A stretch of 64,000 nucleotides of DNA, taken from positions 32,920,386-32,984,385 of the forward strand of contig JAVGWX010000011.1 of NCBI GenBank assembly GCA_036924085.1. The letters are read 5' to 3'. This DNA comes from Ariolimax columbianus. Lineage: Eukaryota > Mollusca > Gastropoda > Stylommatophora > Arionidae. Below are positions 1 through 11,165 of the stretch, one piece after another. A program made the position numbers and the translations under genes. Numbering within the stretch: position 1 is the stretch's first letter; every line of letters starts with the position of its first letter. A model generated the notes under the pieces. The model had not been told where the DNA came from, searched no databases, and saw only the letters and a program-made list of their open reading frames with translations.

Positions 1-340
1 TCCATGGAACCTTATCAAATACTTTTTCCTGATCTAAGAAACAGGGGTGCATTTCATCATTATACTCAAGAACTTTTTACCACAGTTGTCTCAGTGGGAA
101 GATACAATCTTAAATACTTCTGTCTGCTCTGAAACCGCATTGGATCTTGTCCATCTGTTGTTCAGCCAGATGTCTTAGTCTCTGCCAGTATCCTAGAGTA
201 AGCTTTGCTGGGGACACTAGGGAGGGATATGCCTCTATGGTTTCACACTGTCAGTGGTCACCCTTTTATTATAGTCATATAAGGATGGCTATCTGTTAGT
301 TCTTTGATATACCATTGTGGTGCCAGGTTACCTTCAGCAT
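1..340 (-). mobile_element. LINE-B-like remnant (RT fingers/palm region)
   Basis: This is a decayed reverse-transcriptase segment on the minus strand. It aligns by eye, block for block, with the reverse complement of about 54100-54350 in the LINE-B copy at 52277-55457, but is clearly older than the three better-preserved LINE-B copies. It has no usable reading frame. It resumes at 656-886 after an interruption, so both pieces probably come from one insertion. Confidence 0.6.
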
Positions 341-369
341 GTCTACTAGGCATGATTAGGTCTTTTAAC

Positions 370-480
370 GTGGACATGAAAGGTACAGTGCTGAAGGACG
401 GTCAGGATTCTGAGGCCTTTGACATTAACAGCAGAGTTAAACAAGGTTGTGTCCTGACTCTCTCTATTCAGCATTTTTAG
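370..480 (+). pseudogene. RT fragment (VKQGCVL motif)
   Basis: The translation contains a short RT block ending in SRVKQGCVL followed by a frameshifted LFSIF-like tail. This is the conserved motif just upstream of the FADD catalytic box in RTE-type LINEs. It most resembles the LINE-E copy at 56045-57402, which has NGVKQGCVLAPTLFS. It lies between two minus-strand LINE-B-like pieces. I could not find its own ends. Confidence 0.55.
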
Positions 481-655
481 GTGATTGGCTTTGCATGTTG
501 GAGGGGCTACCTCCATGTAGACCACCATTTCTGCTTCACAGTTGTTTATTTGGTATTAACAGCTAACCTTTAAGTATAGAGACTATTTAGCTACCGACCA
601 CCCAGCTGATGCGCCTAGTAGGAGGTCTGGCTTCTTCCCCGGGTTCAGCTGTTTT
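480..655 (-). mobile_element. LINE-B-like 5' end fragment
   Basis: On the minus strand this matches the 5' untranslated head of LINE-B: the pyrimidine-rich start, the block corresponding to the clear 5' end at 41560-41732, and the region before the start codon. It is more diverged than the three main copies. It interrupts the older LINE-B-like RT remnant on both sides. Confidence 0.5.
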
Positions 656-886
656 GCGAACCATATTTTTTTTCTTCAAATTTTGCCTTTCAGCTCCTCC
701 TTTGTAATGTTTTTTCTGTCATTAATTTGCTCTTATGCATTAGAGCCTGTGACACCAGTATTTGTCATGCTCCACACTGAGGAGGTATGAGAAATAGTCT
801 TTCCATCTATCCATTATCTTACTTGGGGTGGTAAGCAAAGCACCTTTTTTGTCATTTACAAATTTCAGTTGGCATACTCTGTGTAC
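656..886 (-). mobile_element. LINE-B-like remnant, continuation
   Basis: This matches by eye the reverse complement of the endonuclease-RT linker of LINE-B, as at 40020-40240, in the order expected after 1-340. It has no open frame. It stops where the plus-strand LINE-F endonuclease begins. Confidence 0.55.
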
Positions 887-888
887 AG

Positions 889-1271
889 AGTATGAACTTG
901 TGATCACAAACAGCTTATTTCAACACTGTCTTAGTCAGATCAGAACATGGTACAGGGGGAACAATAACGATCAAGTATCGCAAATTGATTTCATACTAAT
1001 CATGCGGAGAACTAGACAACGTGTCACATACCCCAAAACAATACCCAACATAGATATTGACACAGATCAAAGTGCCAGTGGTTATGTCACACTACCAACA
1101 ACACGCACATAGGTGTAACAGAATAAAATACCCAGGACTAATAAACATAAAGAGACTACACATTGAACAAGTCAAGAAAGAGTTTTGCTGCGAGATTGAC
1201 AGTGCATGCCAAAACATGCCTGAAGAAGTACATGACATAGAAACTGAATGGGTATATTTAAAAAATTCAAT
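889..1271 (+). pseudogene. LINE-F, endonuclease C-terminal part (5' portion of split element)
   Basis: Two overlapping frames (828-1112 and 1057-1344) give the end of an APE-type endonuclease. The first has LVITNSLFQH, an RTWYRGNN block in place of the usual TW(Y/T)SPDG, and QIDFILI. The second has the following linker, ending EWVYLKNSI. A frameshift separates them. The element stops at about 1271 and resumes at 6482, because LINE-K was inserted with a near-perfect 12-bp duplication (AAAAATTCAATT here, AAAAATACAATT near 6483-6494). The catalytic N-terminus of the endonuclease is missing. Confidence 0.65.
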
Positions 1272-1477
1272 TCAGTTCAGGTGCCATCTCCGCATCGAAG
1301 GTCGGCTGCAATGGATCTCCAGTGTACTCTATCTCTTGCCGTAATTGTGCAATCTGAGAGGCTTTTTCCAGTCCATCTCCTGATGTTATCCTACCACTTA
1401 AAGCGTTGTCTGGCTCTTGAACGATTACCTTCTACCCTACCCTTCAGTATGGTCTTCAACAAGGAGGTATGTCTTGT

Positions 1478-2199
1478 ACGCAACAAAGATGGCACTGTAG
1501 CTGGCTGGAGGTCTACATTGCTTTACTGTTTTGGTTCATCATGGATGACACCACACCACGGATTTGCCTGGAATTCACATTAGCCAACGACTTACACTTG
1601 TGTTCACGGAAACGTGGTGTTGTTTTCCGTTTGGACTGGTTAATTTGTTTGTTTTTTGTGATTTCTTCCGTCCGATTATCCTGGTCTGGACATCGGCTAT
1701 ATGAATAGCACTATGCTTAAACCTGTGTCGCATTTCACGGCCTAGTTCACACGGCTGAACTTCACGAAATTAGCGTGTGAGAAATTTAGCTACTATTATA
1801 ATAAACTGAACACAGCCAGGGAGATATGCCAGACTCACTCACACGCTGAGTGATGTCCCTACAACCTCTTGTGGTTATGGAAAAGGCACGACACACAACG
1901 TTAGAAATCATCCCCCCTCCGCTGCCTTGCGGGATACCTGTTTATGTGAAAGGCTTTGGGAGTAAACCCTGAGGAAAAATCTGCATCCTATGCTATCTCC
2001 AGTTGTCTCGATAAATATCTTGCCACTGGCCAAAGGTAGCTCAGGACCAGAGAGTGAGGTTGACAAAAGGCACAGTTTCTTCCTCACTTTAATCCAAATC
2101 ACTGCGCAGATCACCCATTTCAGCGGACACAGCAAGAGAAAAGACTCCACACGGCTGAACAAAGAGAGTGGTCTTCATCACTTGTGATGGACGAACATC
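1478..2199. mobile_element. Repeat X, copy 1 (722 bp, non-coding)
   Basis: This is an interspersed element found again in inverted orientation at 41862-42566, similar over its full length. It is flanked by an exact 9-bp duplication ATGTCTTGT (1469-1477 and 2200-2208). Removing it restores the LINE-K C-terminal coding order, which proves insertion. I see no ORF worth reporting, no terminal inverted repeats and no poly-A or microsatellite tail. A palindromic TCATCACTTGTGATGG lies near the 3' end. The class is undetermined: a non-autonomous DNA element with 9-11 bp duplications or an unusual SINE are both possible. Confidence 0.75.
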
Positions 2200-2578
2200 A
2201 TGTCTTGTTATCTGTCCAAAATAACGTAACTATCTAACCATGATTTCGGTCATTAATTCTTTTCATCCCCAACTTTTCCAATACCTCCAAATTTGTTTTC
2301 TTCTCTTTCCAAGAAATGCGACCCAATCTTCTATATACCCACATTTAGAAGGCTTCAATACTCTTTTCACCATGTTATTCATTGTCCATGTTTCTGCACC
2401 ATAAAGTAGTGGCGAGTATACATAACACCTGACAATTGTCATTTTCAAATTCTGATTTATCTGTTTCGATGTCAGTATGTGTCACATGTTGTCAAATACC
2501 ATCTTGGCCATTCCTATTCTCTTTCTGATTTCTTTTTCACTGCTGCCTTCTTCCGTTATTATATGACCTAGATAAGAG

Positions 2579-3246
2579 GCGACTAACTGTATAGCTTGGC
2601 TTGGCTTTATTCGTTCTCAATCTCCTGCTACCAAACCCTGAAAGGGCTTAAGTAGCAGAATGTAGTCCAGAGAATGGAATACGTTGTGTCGTTTACAGCT
2701 TGACTGCGATATTTGCACCTTTCGGTCCAACACATCCGACTTCAGCAAGCATTTTTTGAGTACCGGATTAGCATTCCCTTTTCGATCCCTTCTCCTTAGC
2801 CAGTCTGCCCTGCTGCAGCCTGTTATCCAGGATCACTGCGTGGAGGTGTAGAATGGTTTTGGCAGCTTTGGTTCTCTGGCCTTGATGCTAGCAATCAGCT
2901 ATGGATCGCTGACAACTGCAGCTCATCCGCTGCTCAGCATCTTGATCCCTATGACATGGCATAACACCGGCCATGGTTAGGTGGTTCGTTTGGAGCAGCA
3001 TAGATGGCGCCTACTAGACTGCGGGTCTACTTTGCTCTAGTGTTTGAGTCTATTGAGATGGACTCGCACATTGGTGAACCACCCTACATAAGCACTTGTC
3101 CCAACGCAGCGAAGTATTAGGAGTAAGCTGCTCGAGCCTAGCCCGCTAAGCAGGAAACCCTTCTCCCAGCTAGATCCAGCTCATACCAGAGCTGGGACCA
3201 GCACAGAGGCATCTGCTTCTGTAGAAGTACAGGTCGACTAAGAAGA
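2579..3246. repeat. Repeat R, copy 1
   Basis: This is a roughly 670-bp non-coding insertion splitting LINE-K. Imperfect flanking repeats AGATAAGAG (2570-2578) and AGATAGGAG (3247-3255) suggest a target duplication. Related, shorter copies lie at 17100-17350 and 24195-24440, sharing a block around GATATTTGCACCTTT and a downstream CTTAGCCAG...CAGCCTGTTAT block. The block weakly resembles the region at 17660-17800 and 30950-31080 in the leader of LINE-A. Confidence 0.5.
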
Positions 3247-3774
3247 AGATAGGAGAAACTCTGTACCTGTTCAAGTAGTTGATCTTTTATTTTTATCTAC
3301 ATACATTGTTTCTTGTCACTTTTCCCAATTATCATAGTCTTTGTTTTCTGTATGTCTATGTCTAATCCAAACTCTTGACTTATTGTGTATATTGTTGTCA
3401 CAAGCTCCTGTAATTCTTGCTCACTTTTGTCATCAAAACTGTATCATCCTCATATCTTAGATTGTTCATTGCCACTCCTCCAATGACAAGCCCTGGCATC
3501 CCCTCTATTTGTTCTGTGTTGATATTATAGATATTAAAAAGACAAGGGGATAATTCACATCCCTGTCTCACTCCTCTTTTTACATCTATACTTGGAGACC
3601 ATAGCTTTCCTGATTTTACTGTAGCAGTTTGTTCCCAGTATAGATTACGGAGAAGTCTTATGTCTTTACCATCTAGATCTATTTCTTGGAGACATTTAAT
3701 TAATTTTTCATGTTGAACTCTGTCAAAATCCTTCTGGTAGTCTATAAAGAAGAATGTCTTTATGTATTTCTATA

Positions 3775-6432
3775 CCTTGGGGAGGAACCTACCTCCTACC
3801 AGGCGCGTATGCAGGGTTGCGGATTGCTGGAAGGCCTCCTAATTTGAAGGTTAGCTGCAAATAAATAAGCAGCCGCAGACAAAAAAGGGTCGGGCAGGCA
3901 GGGAGGCTGTAAGGAGGCAGCCCCTACAGCATGCAAAGACACAACAGGCTAATCACCTGTTTGTCTTTAAAAACGATTACAAGTCAAAACAGAAAACCGT
4001 CCTGATCTCAACGGCGATGAACAGGCGAGAAACAAGGACCACGATTTACGGAACAAGGAATGTACGAAGTATAAACGGAGAAGAACATGAACTAATAGAG
4101 GAGATGAAGAGAGTAAAATTGACAGTCCTGGCACTTACAGAAACAAAGAAAAAGGGACAGGGCGTTCTGGACCATGACGGCAACATGTTATACTACAGCG
4201 GCGTTTCCATGAGTGAACGAGCCAGGGCAGGGGTTGGATATATGGTGGATAGTAATAACAAAGCAAACATTAAAGGATGGAAGTTCATTTCAGAACGACT
4301 GAGGGTTCTAAGTCTACAAGAGGAGGATAGTCAAATGGATATCGTCACTGTGTATGCACCAAACGAAGATGAGAGCACTGACATAAAAGATGAATTTTAT
4401 GAGCTCCTTCAAAGGACCATTGACGATTGCCATAATGAAATACTTCTCCTTGGAGACAACGCAAGAGTTGGAAATGACTATTCTAGATGGGATGGAGTGA
4501 TCGGTAGGTATGGAGAAGATGTCTTAAATGACAATGGAAAACTACTGCTGAGATTCTGCAGAGAACAAAAACCTTGTCATTACAAATACAAGGTTTCCAC
4601 ACAAGCATATCCATGCTTACACAAGATGGGAGCTGGCAAGAAATGAAAACTCCATAATTGACTATGCAATAGTGAGGAAAACTGATTTCAAGTATGTAAA
4701 GGATGCTAGAGTGTTCAGAGGACCAGAAATAGGAAGCGACCACTACCTAGTTAAAATTAAGAGAGAAATTGAAAAACACTATCCAGCCAGGCAACACCCA
4801 TTAGCAAGCATGAAACATAACACACAAGGAGAAAATAAAATTAAGCCTCTCAAACTACGAGAACCAGATGTTAAGAGGAGATACCAAGGGCTCATAACAA
4901 CAGCAATAGAAAGGATAGAGGAATCTGAAGAAGATATGGAAATGCTCTGGGTAAAATTAAAAGACATCCTCAAAGAGGCTGCAGCAGAGGCATGCATTCA
5001 AACCAAAGAAGGGTGGAAGAGAAAGAGTACACCATGGCGGACAGAAGAAGTGAAAAGAATAATACGAGAAAAGAAAAAGGCATGGAAGCAATACCCAGGG
5101 GCTAGGAATTCAGAAGAACAAACAAGAAAATATAAAGAATATGTAAATTTTAGAACAGAAGCAAAGAAGACAGTGCTCAAGGGCAAACAGAACTCCTGGG
5201 AAGAATTTGGAGAGAAACTGTAAAATAATGCTGGAGAAAACAAGAAACCGTTCTACAGGACCTTAAAGAACATGAGGAAGGAAAAGGAATGCCCCCTGAA
5301 ATTTGTTAAAGATAAACAAGGTGTGCTGTTGACCGCCCCAGAAGAGGTAATGAACAGATGGAAAGAATATTTCTCAGATCTCCTTGGAGTGGAGGAAAAC
5401 CAAGCTCTGGAAGTAACAGTCCCAATTTAAGAAGAGGGAGCCATGGAGGGAAACGATAATATCACAGTGGAAGAACTAAAGGCAGCATTGGAGAAAATTA
5501 AGATTGGTAAAGCAGCAGGACATACTCCTCATGGATAAAGTCATCAAAGCCTGCAAGGAACGGACAAAAAAGTATGAAGTAGGGTACTGGAAGATGACAC
5601 CAAGTTACATATCGGAACTAGCATTTGCAGATGATGTGGCACTGATCACAAAATCCGAAGCACATCTCCAGATCAACTTGCAGGTCTGGGAAGAAGAGTT
5701 GAAGAAGAGAGGAATGCACATCAGCAACTCTAAACCAAAAACCATGGTGATCGCCAGAGATGAAAAGAGACATCAGATAACCCTGGGAACACGAGCACTG
5801 GAGCAGGTCAGCAACTTTAAATATCTAGGAGTGGTAATAGACAGCAGGAAAGGAATCAAAGAGGAGTTAACCACATGAAGGGCAGCAGCAGGTAGACTTT
5901 TCCTTGCAATAAACAGAGGTTTCCTCAGTAAAAGAGAAATAAGCAGGAAAACAAAGATGGATGTATATTGCTCGACCTATGTGCCTGTCCTGACATATGG
6001 ATGTGAGTCATGGGCAATGACTACAGCCCAAGAAAGGCAATTACGAACTTCAGAAATGAGGTACCTAAGAAAGGCGGTTCAGGTAACAAAACGGGACAAG
6101 ATCCATAACCAGACAATCCGTAGTAATCTGGAAATTCAACCCCTGCAGATGCGAGTGGAGCAGTCCCAATTACAGTGATTTGGCCATGTCTGTAGAATGA
6201 AAGAAGTTCGGATACCAAAGCGGTCATAGGAGATAAAAAGTCAAGGACGCAGACCCCCAAGGACGTCCCATAGTACGTTGGGAAGACAACATACGACAGT
6301 CCCTAAGTGATAGAGGGCTGGATTGGAAAGAGGCCAGGAAAAAGACGGCGGATAGAGCAGTGTGGTGTTCTCTCTGGCAAACCTCTACACCTCACGGTAG
6401 AAGAGGAGCGACTAGGTAAGTAAGTAAGTATA
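3775..6432 (+). mobile_element. LINE-B copy 1, full-ended but with RT deletion
   Basis: This is a 2658-bp element flanked by TATTTCTATA duplications (3765-3774 and 6433-6442). It starts at the same CCT(T/G)GGGGAG head as the other LINE-B copies and ends in a (GTAA)n tail. It lies inside LINE-K. Relative to the copy at 52277-55457 it lacks 571 bp of RT at the junction 5523/5524. The LINE-B copy at 36574-41732 has the identical junction. Confidence 0.85.
4017..6410 (+). pseudogene. LINE-B1 endonuclease-RT ORF, broken
   Basis: The ORF begins at ATG 4017 with an APE endonuclease: TRNVRSI start block, LALTETK, VYAPNED and LLLGDNARVG, where a 3-bp deletion removes the F of the usual GDFNARVG. A frameshift near 4640 leads to SDHYLVKIK (4672-5223 frame), and a stop at 5221 follows. 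The RT fingers and the front of the palm are deleted at 5523. FADD survives in ELAFADDVALIT (5504-5878 frame), then YGCESWAMT (5957-6178). Without most of the RT this copy cannot have moved by its own enzyme. Confidence 0.8.
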
Positions 6433-6481
6433 TATTTCTATATGTTTTTCTGTCAAAGTTCGCAAACAGAAAATTACTTCA

Positions 6482-8003
6482 GAAAAATACAATTACTATT
6501 AGCCTAAAGAAAAACTGCAGTTCTCAAAACACAAGAAAATGCAAAAAGAAAACAGTGTGGTAGAATGAAGAGGTGAAAAAAGCTGTGAACAAAAAAAGAA
6601 CTCTAAAAAATAGAAGATGATTATGCACAATACAAAAACAGCAAGATAGGATACAAGCAGAATTATAGAGAAGGCAAAGGAAGTTTGATGTAAAATGTAA
6701 AAATATGGCGAAAAGCTAACAAACCAATGTTATACCCATTTGGAAGGAAAAAAAGAAAACAAAAGAGACTGAAACATACAGGGGAATATCTCTCTTGAGC
6801 CATATTTGTAAAATGTATGCAAAGATCCTTGAAAACAGAACAAGACCAATAATTGAAAGACAGTTAAGTGACACACAGTTTGGCTTCAGAAAAGGAAGAG
6901 GTTGCACAGACACCTTGTTTACTCTAAGATTTGTGAACAAACTATTGAATTTAATCAGGAACAGAACATCGTCTTTGTAGACCAGGAGAACGTTTTTTGA
7001 CCGAGTGGGTAGAAACACCCTTTGGGAGATCCTGGAAAACTATGGAGTACAAGGACAGTTATTAAAAAAATATAATAGCAATGTTATAAAAACAGCCAAT
7101 GTACTGTGAGAACACCAAGCGGACTCACTAAGTGGTTTGTAGTTAAGACCGGGGTAAGATAGGGAAGTATACTATCCCCACTTTTGTTCATTGTATACAT
7201 GGATCAAATAACAACTGAAGCAAAACCAGAAACCACCATAATGAACAAGATTCTTTTTGCAGATGATCAGAGTCTCTTTGATTCTGATGAACAAAACATT
7301 CAAGAACATCTGAATGCCCTTGACATTGCCTGCGAAAGATATAATATGACAGAGGCAATGAAAATCAGCAAAATAAAGAAAACACTAAATATACAGATAA
7401 AAAATAGAGAGCTTAAACAAGTCAGTGAATTCAAGTATTTGGGCAGTATGTTTACACAAGTTGGAAGGCTAGATAGAGAGGTAGAATAAAGAACACAGAA
7501 AGCTAATGCAGTTTCCTATCAGTTTTCACCTTTACTAAGACACAAACACATCCAAATGAAGACAAAGAGACAGCTGATAATTATTTTTATACCAACTCTC
7601 TCCTACCAATGTCAGACATTGTCACTAAGGCACAAGAAAGAAAAATCCTGGTATGCGAAATGTGGTGTTTGAGAAAGCCTGTGGGGATCACAAGGCTGGA
7701 CAGATTGAGAAACGAAATAATCAGACAGAAGGTGCGTGCAACACCATGCATGAAATACATAGAAAGGCAAAGAATTAAATGGTTCAGACAACTGGCAAGA
7801 ATGCAACCAAAGTTACCAGCTGCTCATATCTACAATACCAGACATCAGGGTTGCAGAGCAAGAGACAGACCACGTAAAAGATGGATAGATGGTGTCAGTG
7901 AGACACTGAAGAAACACGGAATGACAACAACAAAGCTGGCACAAAACAGAAAACTACACCCCCCCACGACGTCTAACGACACAAATGGATTGATGATGAT
8001 GAT
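6482..8003 (+). pseudogene. LINE-F, RT portion (3' part of split element)
   Basis: This continues the LINE-F fragment at 889-1271. Recognisable blocks are the linker VKKAVNKKR, RGISLLSHICKMYAKILENR and FGFRKGRGCTDTLF (6795-6980 frame). FADD is shifted to FADDQSLF (7184-7489), followed by EFKYLGSMFT, and the C-terminal block with RARDRPRKRWIDGV lies at 7609-7960. Several stops separate the frames. The 3' end reads ACGTCTAACGACACAAATGG followed by GATGATGAT. That terminal motif recurs in LINE-G (21985-22060) and in the SINE at 9307-9551. Confidence 0.7.
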
Positions 8004-8870
8004 ACATTTTTATCTTCCACATGTTCTTTGGGGTCCTGTAGAACAGCTTCAGGTTTTCTACAGCATTTTTTCCCAGATTTTTGATTGTGCTGTTGCACTA
8101 TGTTCTTGGCATCAATTCTGAGTGTTACATATTTTTGGTATTTTCTTGAATTTCAAGTATTTTTTCCGTGCCGTTTTATTTTTCCTAATTATCATTTTTA
8201 CTTCTATCTACCAGGGTATCCTCTTTATATACTTCTTGACGTAAGATCATCACATGCTTCTGTTGAGGATAGTCTTGAATTTTAACCAGAGAGCTTGTAC
8301 ATAGTTATTTGCTTTTTGTTTTGTCTATCCATGTCCTCTGCTAGCCCATTGCAAAATGTCATTTTCAATCTCTGTTATTTTAGAAATCATTGTCATTCCT
8401 TTTTATAATATCATCTGTATTATTAGACATCATCAAGTGGTACCATTTTTTTAAATCTGCCATCTGTATTGCCATTCTAATCATCAAACATACCTATGCA
8501 ATTTTTCTTTGACACTGTATATCCATAGTTTTCTTGATTTTCGTTTTCAGCAAAGTAGTTGTGATATTTTGTGATTGGTTGGGGTCCAGCAATGGAAATA
8601 ATAGACACATTGATATTATTTTTAGATGGTGAGCAAGATTCACTTGTTCTGAATCCTGCTACTATTCATTTATATTTTTGTCCATCTCTGCAGTGCCTTT
8701 GTGTTTTTCTTGAAAAAACACAGAGCCATATTTTTAGCGTGTCTTGATTATGACATTATATCTTCTTAATATAGAAATTGCCTTCTGATATTAATCTCGA
8801 ATCAGGAAATTTCACACATACCAAGTATTACATTTTTGAAATTGTTCACTTCTGACATTACTTTGTTGAC
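8004..8870. other. AT-rich decayed sequence, no gene seen
   Basis: No supported gene lies here. The minus strand gives scattered LINE-like residues, for example a linker reading RLKMTFCNGLAEDMDRQ, but no diagnostic motif is continuous. It is probably another very old LINE fragment. Confidence 0.3.
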
Positions 8871-10330
8871 TTTCCTCTTATCTGGCCTTCAAATTGATCG
8901 GCATTGATAGGGTTGAAGTGGAACATGCTCTTAATAACAGCAAGAGTACTGTTCCTAGTCCTGATGGAGTACAGCATAGTCACATTAAGCAGTTGGATAA
9001 AGCATGCATTAAAAAGGGGGAGGAGGATTCCAACAAGAGTATACTGAATGCAGCACTGCCTGAGGACTAGCTCCACATCTACCTCATCCACTTCCATAAT
9101 CTTGGAAGGACCCCACAATGCTAAGTAGCTATAGAGCTATCACCTTGCAGAATCTCTATGGTAAATTACTTGAGAAAATAGTGACCAGAAAAGCCATGTC
9201 CCATCTAGAGAATGAGCACATCCTGCCTGACAATCTGGGTAGTTACAGATCATTGCAGGAGACCTGATGCAATGCTGAAACATTTTCTTAAGACTGTTTT
9301 CAGTTCTATCTATCTAGCTTCAGTCCACTTACGTCGTTAGATGTCGTGCAACCTCCTTTGTTTCCTTTTTTTTTTTGGCAGGTGAAAATCCACTGTTGAC
9401 TTGCCAGGTTAATCCCAGCATCTGTTAGCCATTGGAATATACTATCGCCTATTTTTGAGACTGGTGGAGGTGAAAGCGTAAATTAGAGCAAGGTAGACCC
9501 ACAGCCTGTCAGACAACATCTAAGCCGCTCCGCTAACCACATTACCAAGATGACTGTTTTCAGTTCCAGCAAGAAACCAGTTGCTGTGACCCTTGATCTG
9601 AAGGATGCTTACAACCATATGGTCTATAGGACATTGATGCAATGTTTGAGGGAATCTAGAAGTAATCCAAAGCTGGTGTGCTGGATAGCAACTACTCTCA
9701 TGGAAAGAACAACTGTACTCTGCTTGATATTATGGACATCTATATATGTCTGTGGTTTCCCCAGGGTGCCTCCCTCTCATGTGTTCTGTTTACTGTCTAC
9801 ACAATAAAAGTGGCCAACATTCAACTGACAGGCCTAGGACACATATTATGGTGATGTTTGCAAATTACATCTTCAAATACATGACTGACTCAGTAAGGCA
9901 TGAAATGATAAAGGACATACAAGAGTCTTTGCAGGCAATCTCGCAGTGGTACTGGGAGCCAAGCTCCAGATCAATCCTGACAAGGCATGTGTGATGTGGT
10001 GCTCCTTGAACAACTCAAGGGTAAAGACTGACCTCCCTAACATAACCATGAATGGATGTATCATTAAGAGGCATGATAGCTTGAGATATCTGGGAGTGAC
10101 CTTTGATTGAAGCCTGTCTTATAAGTGACATGTCGATCAAATCATACAAAGATACAAGCAGGTTCTGACAGCATTCAAGACAGTTGTAGCTGCCAACCTG
10201 AAACAGTGGTTGATTTTCATCAATTGTTTCTGTTAATTATTGATTATGCGCTTGGCATCCTCACATTACAAAATCCCAGAGCTAAGATACACAGGCGATA
10301 ATGTGATGCTATAAAACAGTACAGAGGGGT
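8871..10330 (+). pseudogene. LINE-D copy 2, RT fragment (interrupted by a SINE)
   Basis: This matches by eye the RT of the LINE-D copy at 12400-15895: the NAALPED linker, an SSYRAITLQNLYGKLLEK-like block with frameshifts (9120-9180), NEHILPDNLGSYRS, then after the SINE VAVTLDLKDAYNHMVYRTL (9550-9807) and AKLQINPDKACVMWCSLNNS (about 9950-10015). The FADD box is destroyed. It is truncated at both ends: no endonuclease before 8871 and no RNase H after 10330. Confidence 0.7.
9307..9551 (-). mobile_element. SINE with a LINE-F/G-like 3' end
   Basis: This is a 245-bp insertion flanked by an exact 15-bp duplication GACTGTTTTCAGTTC (9292-9306 and 9552-9566), splitting LINE-D copy 2. On the minus strand the head reads GTGGTTAGCGGAGCGGC, which resembles a tRNA-type A box. 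A degenerate B-box-like GGGTCTACCTTGC follows. An A-rich linker and the segment CGACATCTAACGACGTAAG come next, and the end is a (TAGA)n tail. The 3' segment is close to the ends of LINE-F and LINE-G. The tRNA origin is an inference. Confidence 0.7.
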
Positions 10331-10364
10331 TAGTGCAGCTATTTTCAGACATAAGCAGATGCAA

Positions 10365-10612
10365 CGAAGATCAAAACCTCTTTGTCATCATCATGTAGCA
10401 TGTCCCTTGTAGAAAGTCGCTCCCATCACATTCTGTCTGAAAGAAACTCGTTCCCTTGCCAAAACACCAGCCTCCGCCACAGTCATATTCAGGCATTCCG
10501 GGATATCTTGGTGCCAATCGTCTGCTTGGTCTACCCCTTCCTCTTTTGCTGGGCACCATACCTTCCATCACCGTTCTCTCAAGACCATTGTGCCTCTTTG
10601 TAAACATAAACA
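10365..10612 (-). pseudogene. LINE-I C-terminal fragment, minus strand
   Basis: The frame 10371-10646 reads a LINE C-terminus with GLERTVMEGMVPSKRGRGRP, the basic motif seen after the RT thumb, and ends in (ATG)n. The same block occurs on the plus strand at 11090-11150, so two copies lie head to head at about 10612. Confidence 0.6.
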
Positions 10613-11165
10613 AAACAAAGATAACACTGATAAAACCAGAAGTCATAATAATTCAAATTTGGGATTGTGGAAATAGAACATGTCATGAACTTTGAGTATC
10701 TAGGCTCCAGAAGGGACAACAATGGCAACTGCTCAAAAGAATTCAGAAGTAGTTTGACAATGGCAATGTATAGTCTGCACAACCTGAGGAAACTGGCAGA
10801 ATACCAACAAACCAATAAAAGTAGACATTTTGAGAACCTGTGTTTTTCCCGTGGCAATATACGGTTGCAAAACATGGATAGTTACCCAAACCTCTAGGAA
10901 GAGAATCAAGTCCTTCGAGTTGAAATGTTATAGACAGTTACTCAGAATACCATGGGCTGAAAAAAAAAGACAAATGCGGACATTCGACAAGAGTTGGACA
11001 TAGAGGAGAACTGGTTCATAAATTCCATCATGAACAGAAAATTAAAATACTTTGGCCACATCAAAAGACATAACAGTCAACTTCAGAGAACGGTAATGGG
11101 AGGTATGGTGGCACACAAGAGAGGCAGAGGCAGACCAAGAAGGCAATGGCACCAAGATGTCAAGG
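10613..11165 (+). pseudogene. LINE-I C-terminal fragment, plus strand
   Basis: Frames 10667-10897 and 10994-11218 give NFEYLGSRRDN, an AIYGCKTW-like block across a frameshift, and KYFGHIKRHNSQLQRTVMGG followed by KRGRGRPRRQWHQD. These are the conserved thumb and C-terminal blocks of RTE-like LINEs. It is truncated before its 3' tail, just upstream of the first visible Tmtc3 exon. Confidence 0.65.

Larger units (their letters stand above)
1272..6481 (-). mobile_element. LINE-K, minus strand, interrupted by three later insertions
   Basis: Read on the minus strand, the RT palm lies at 3256-3764, including a KRGVRQGCELSPCLFNIY block and YEDD in place of FADD. The RT thumb and C-terminus lie at 2209-2569, with LLYGAETWT. 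The 3' end lies at 1272-1468, with RHTSLLKTILKGRVEG and a final WRSIAADL-like block. The pieces join only after removing X1 (1478-2199), repeat R (2579-3246) and LINE-B1 (3775-6432). The element is 5'-truncated: its 5' end, past B1, lies at 6443-6481. It has stops and frameshifts throughout, so it is dead. It sits inside LINE-F. Confidence 0.7.

Noticed and set aside
3775..6432. LINE-B ORFs as host genes
   Set aside because: They carry endonuclease and RT motifs, element ends, microsatellite tails and target duplications.
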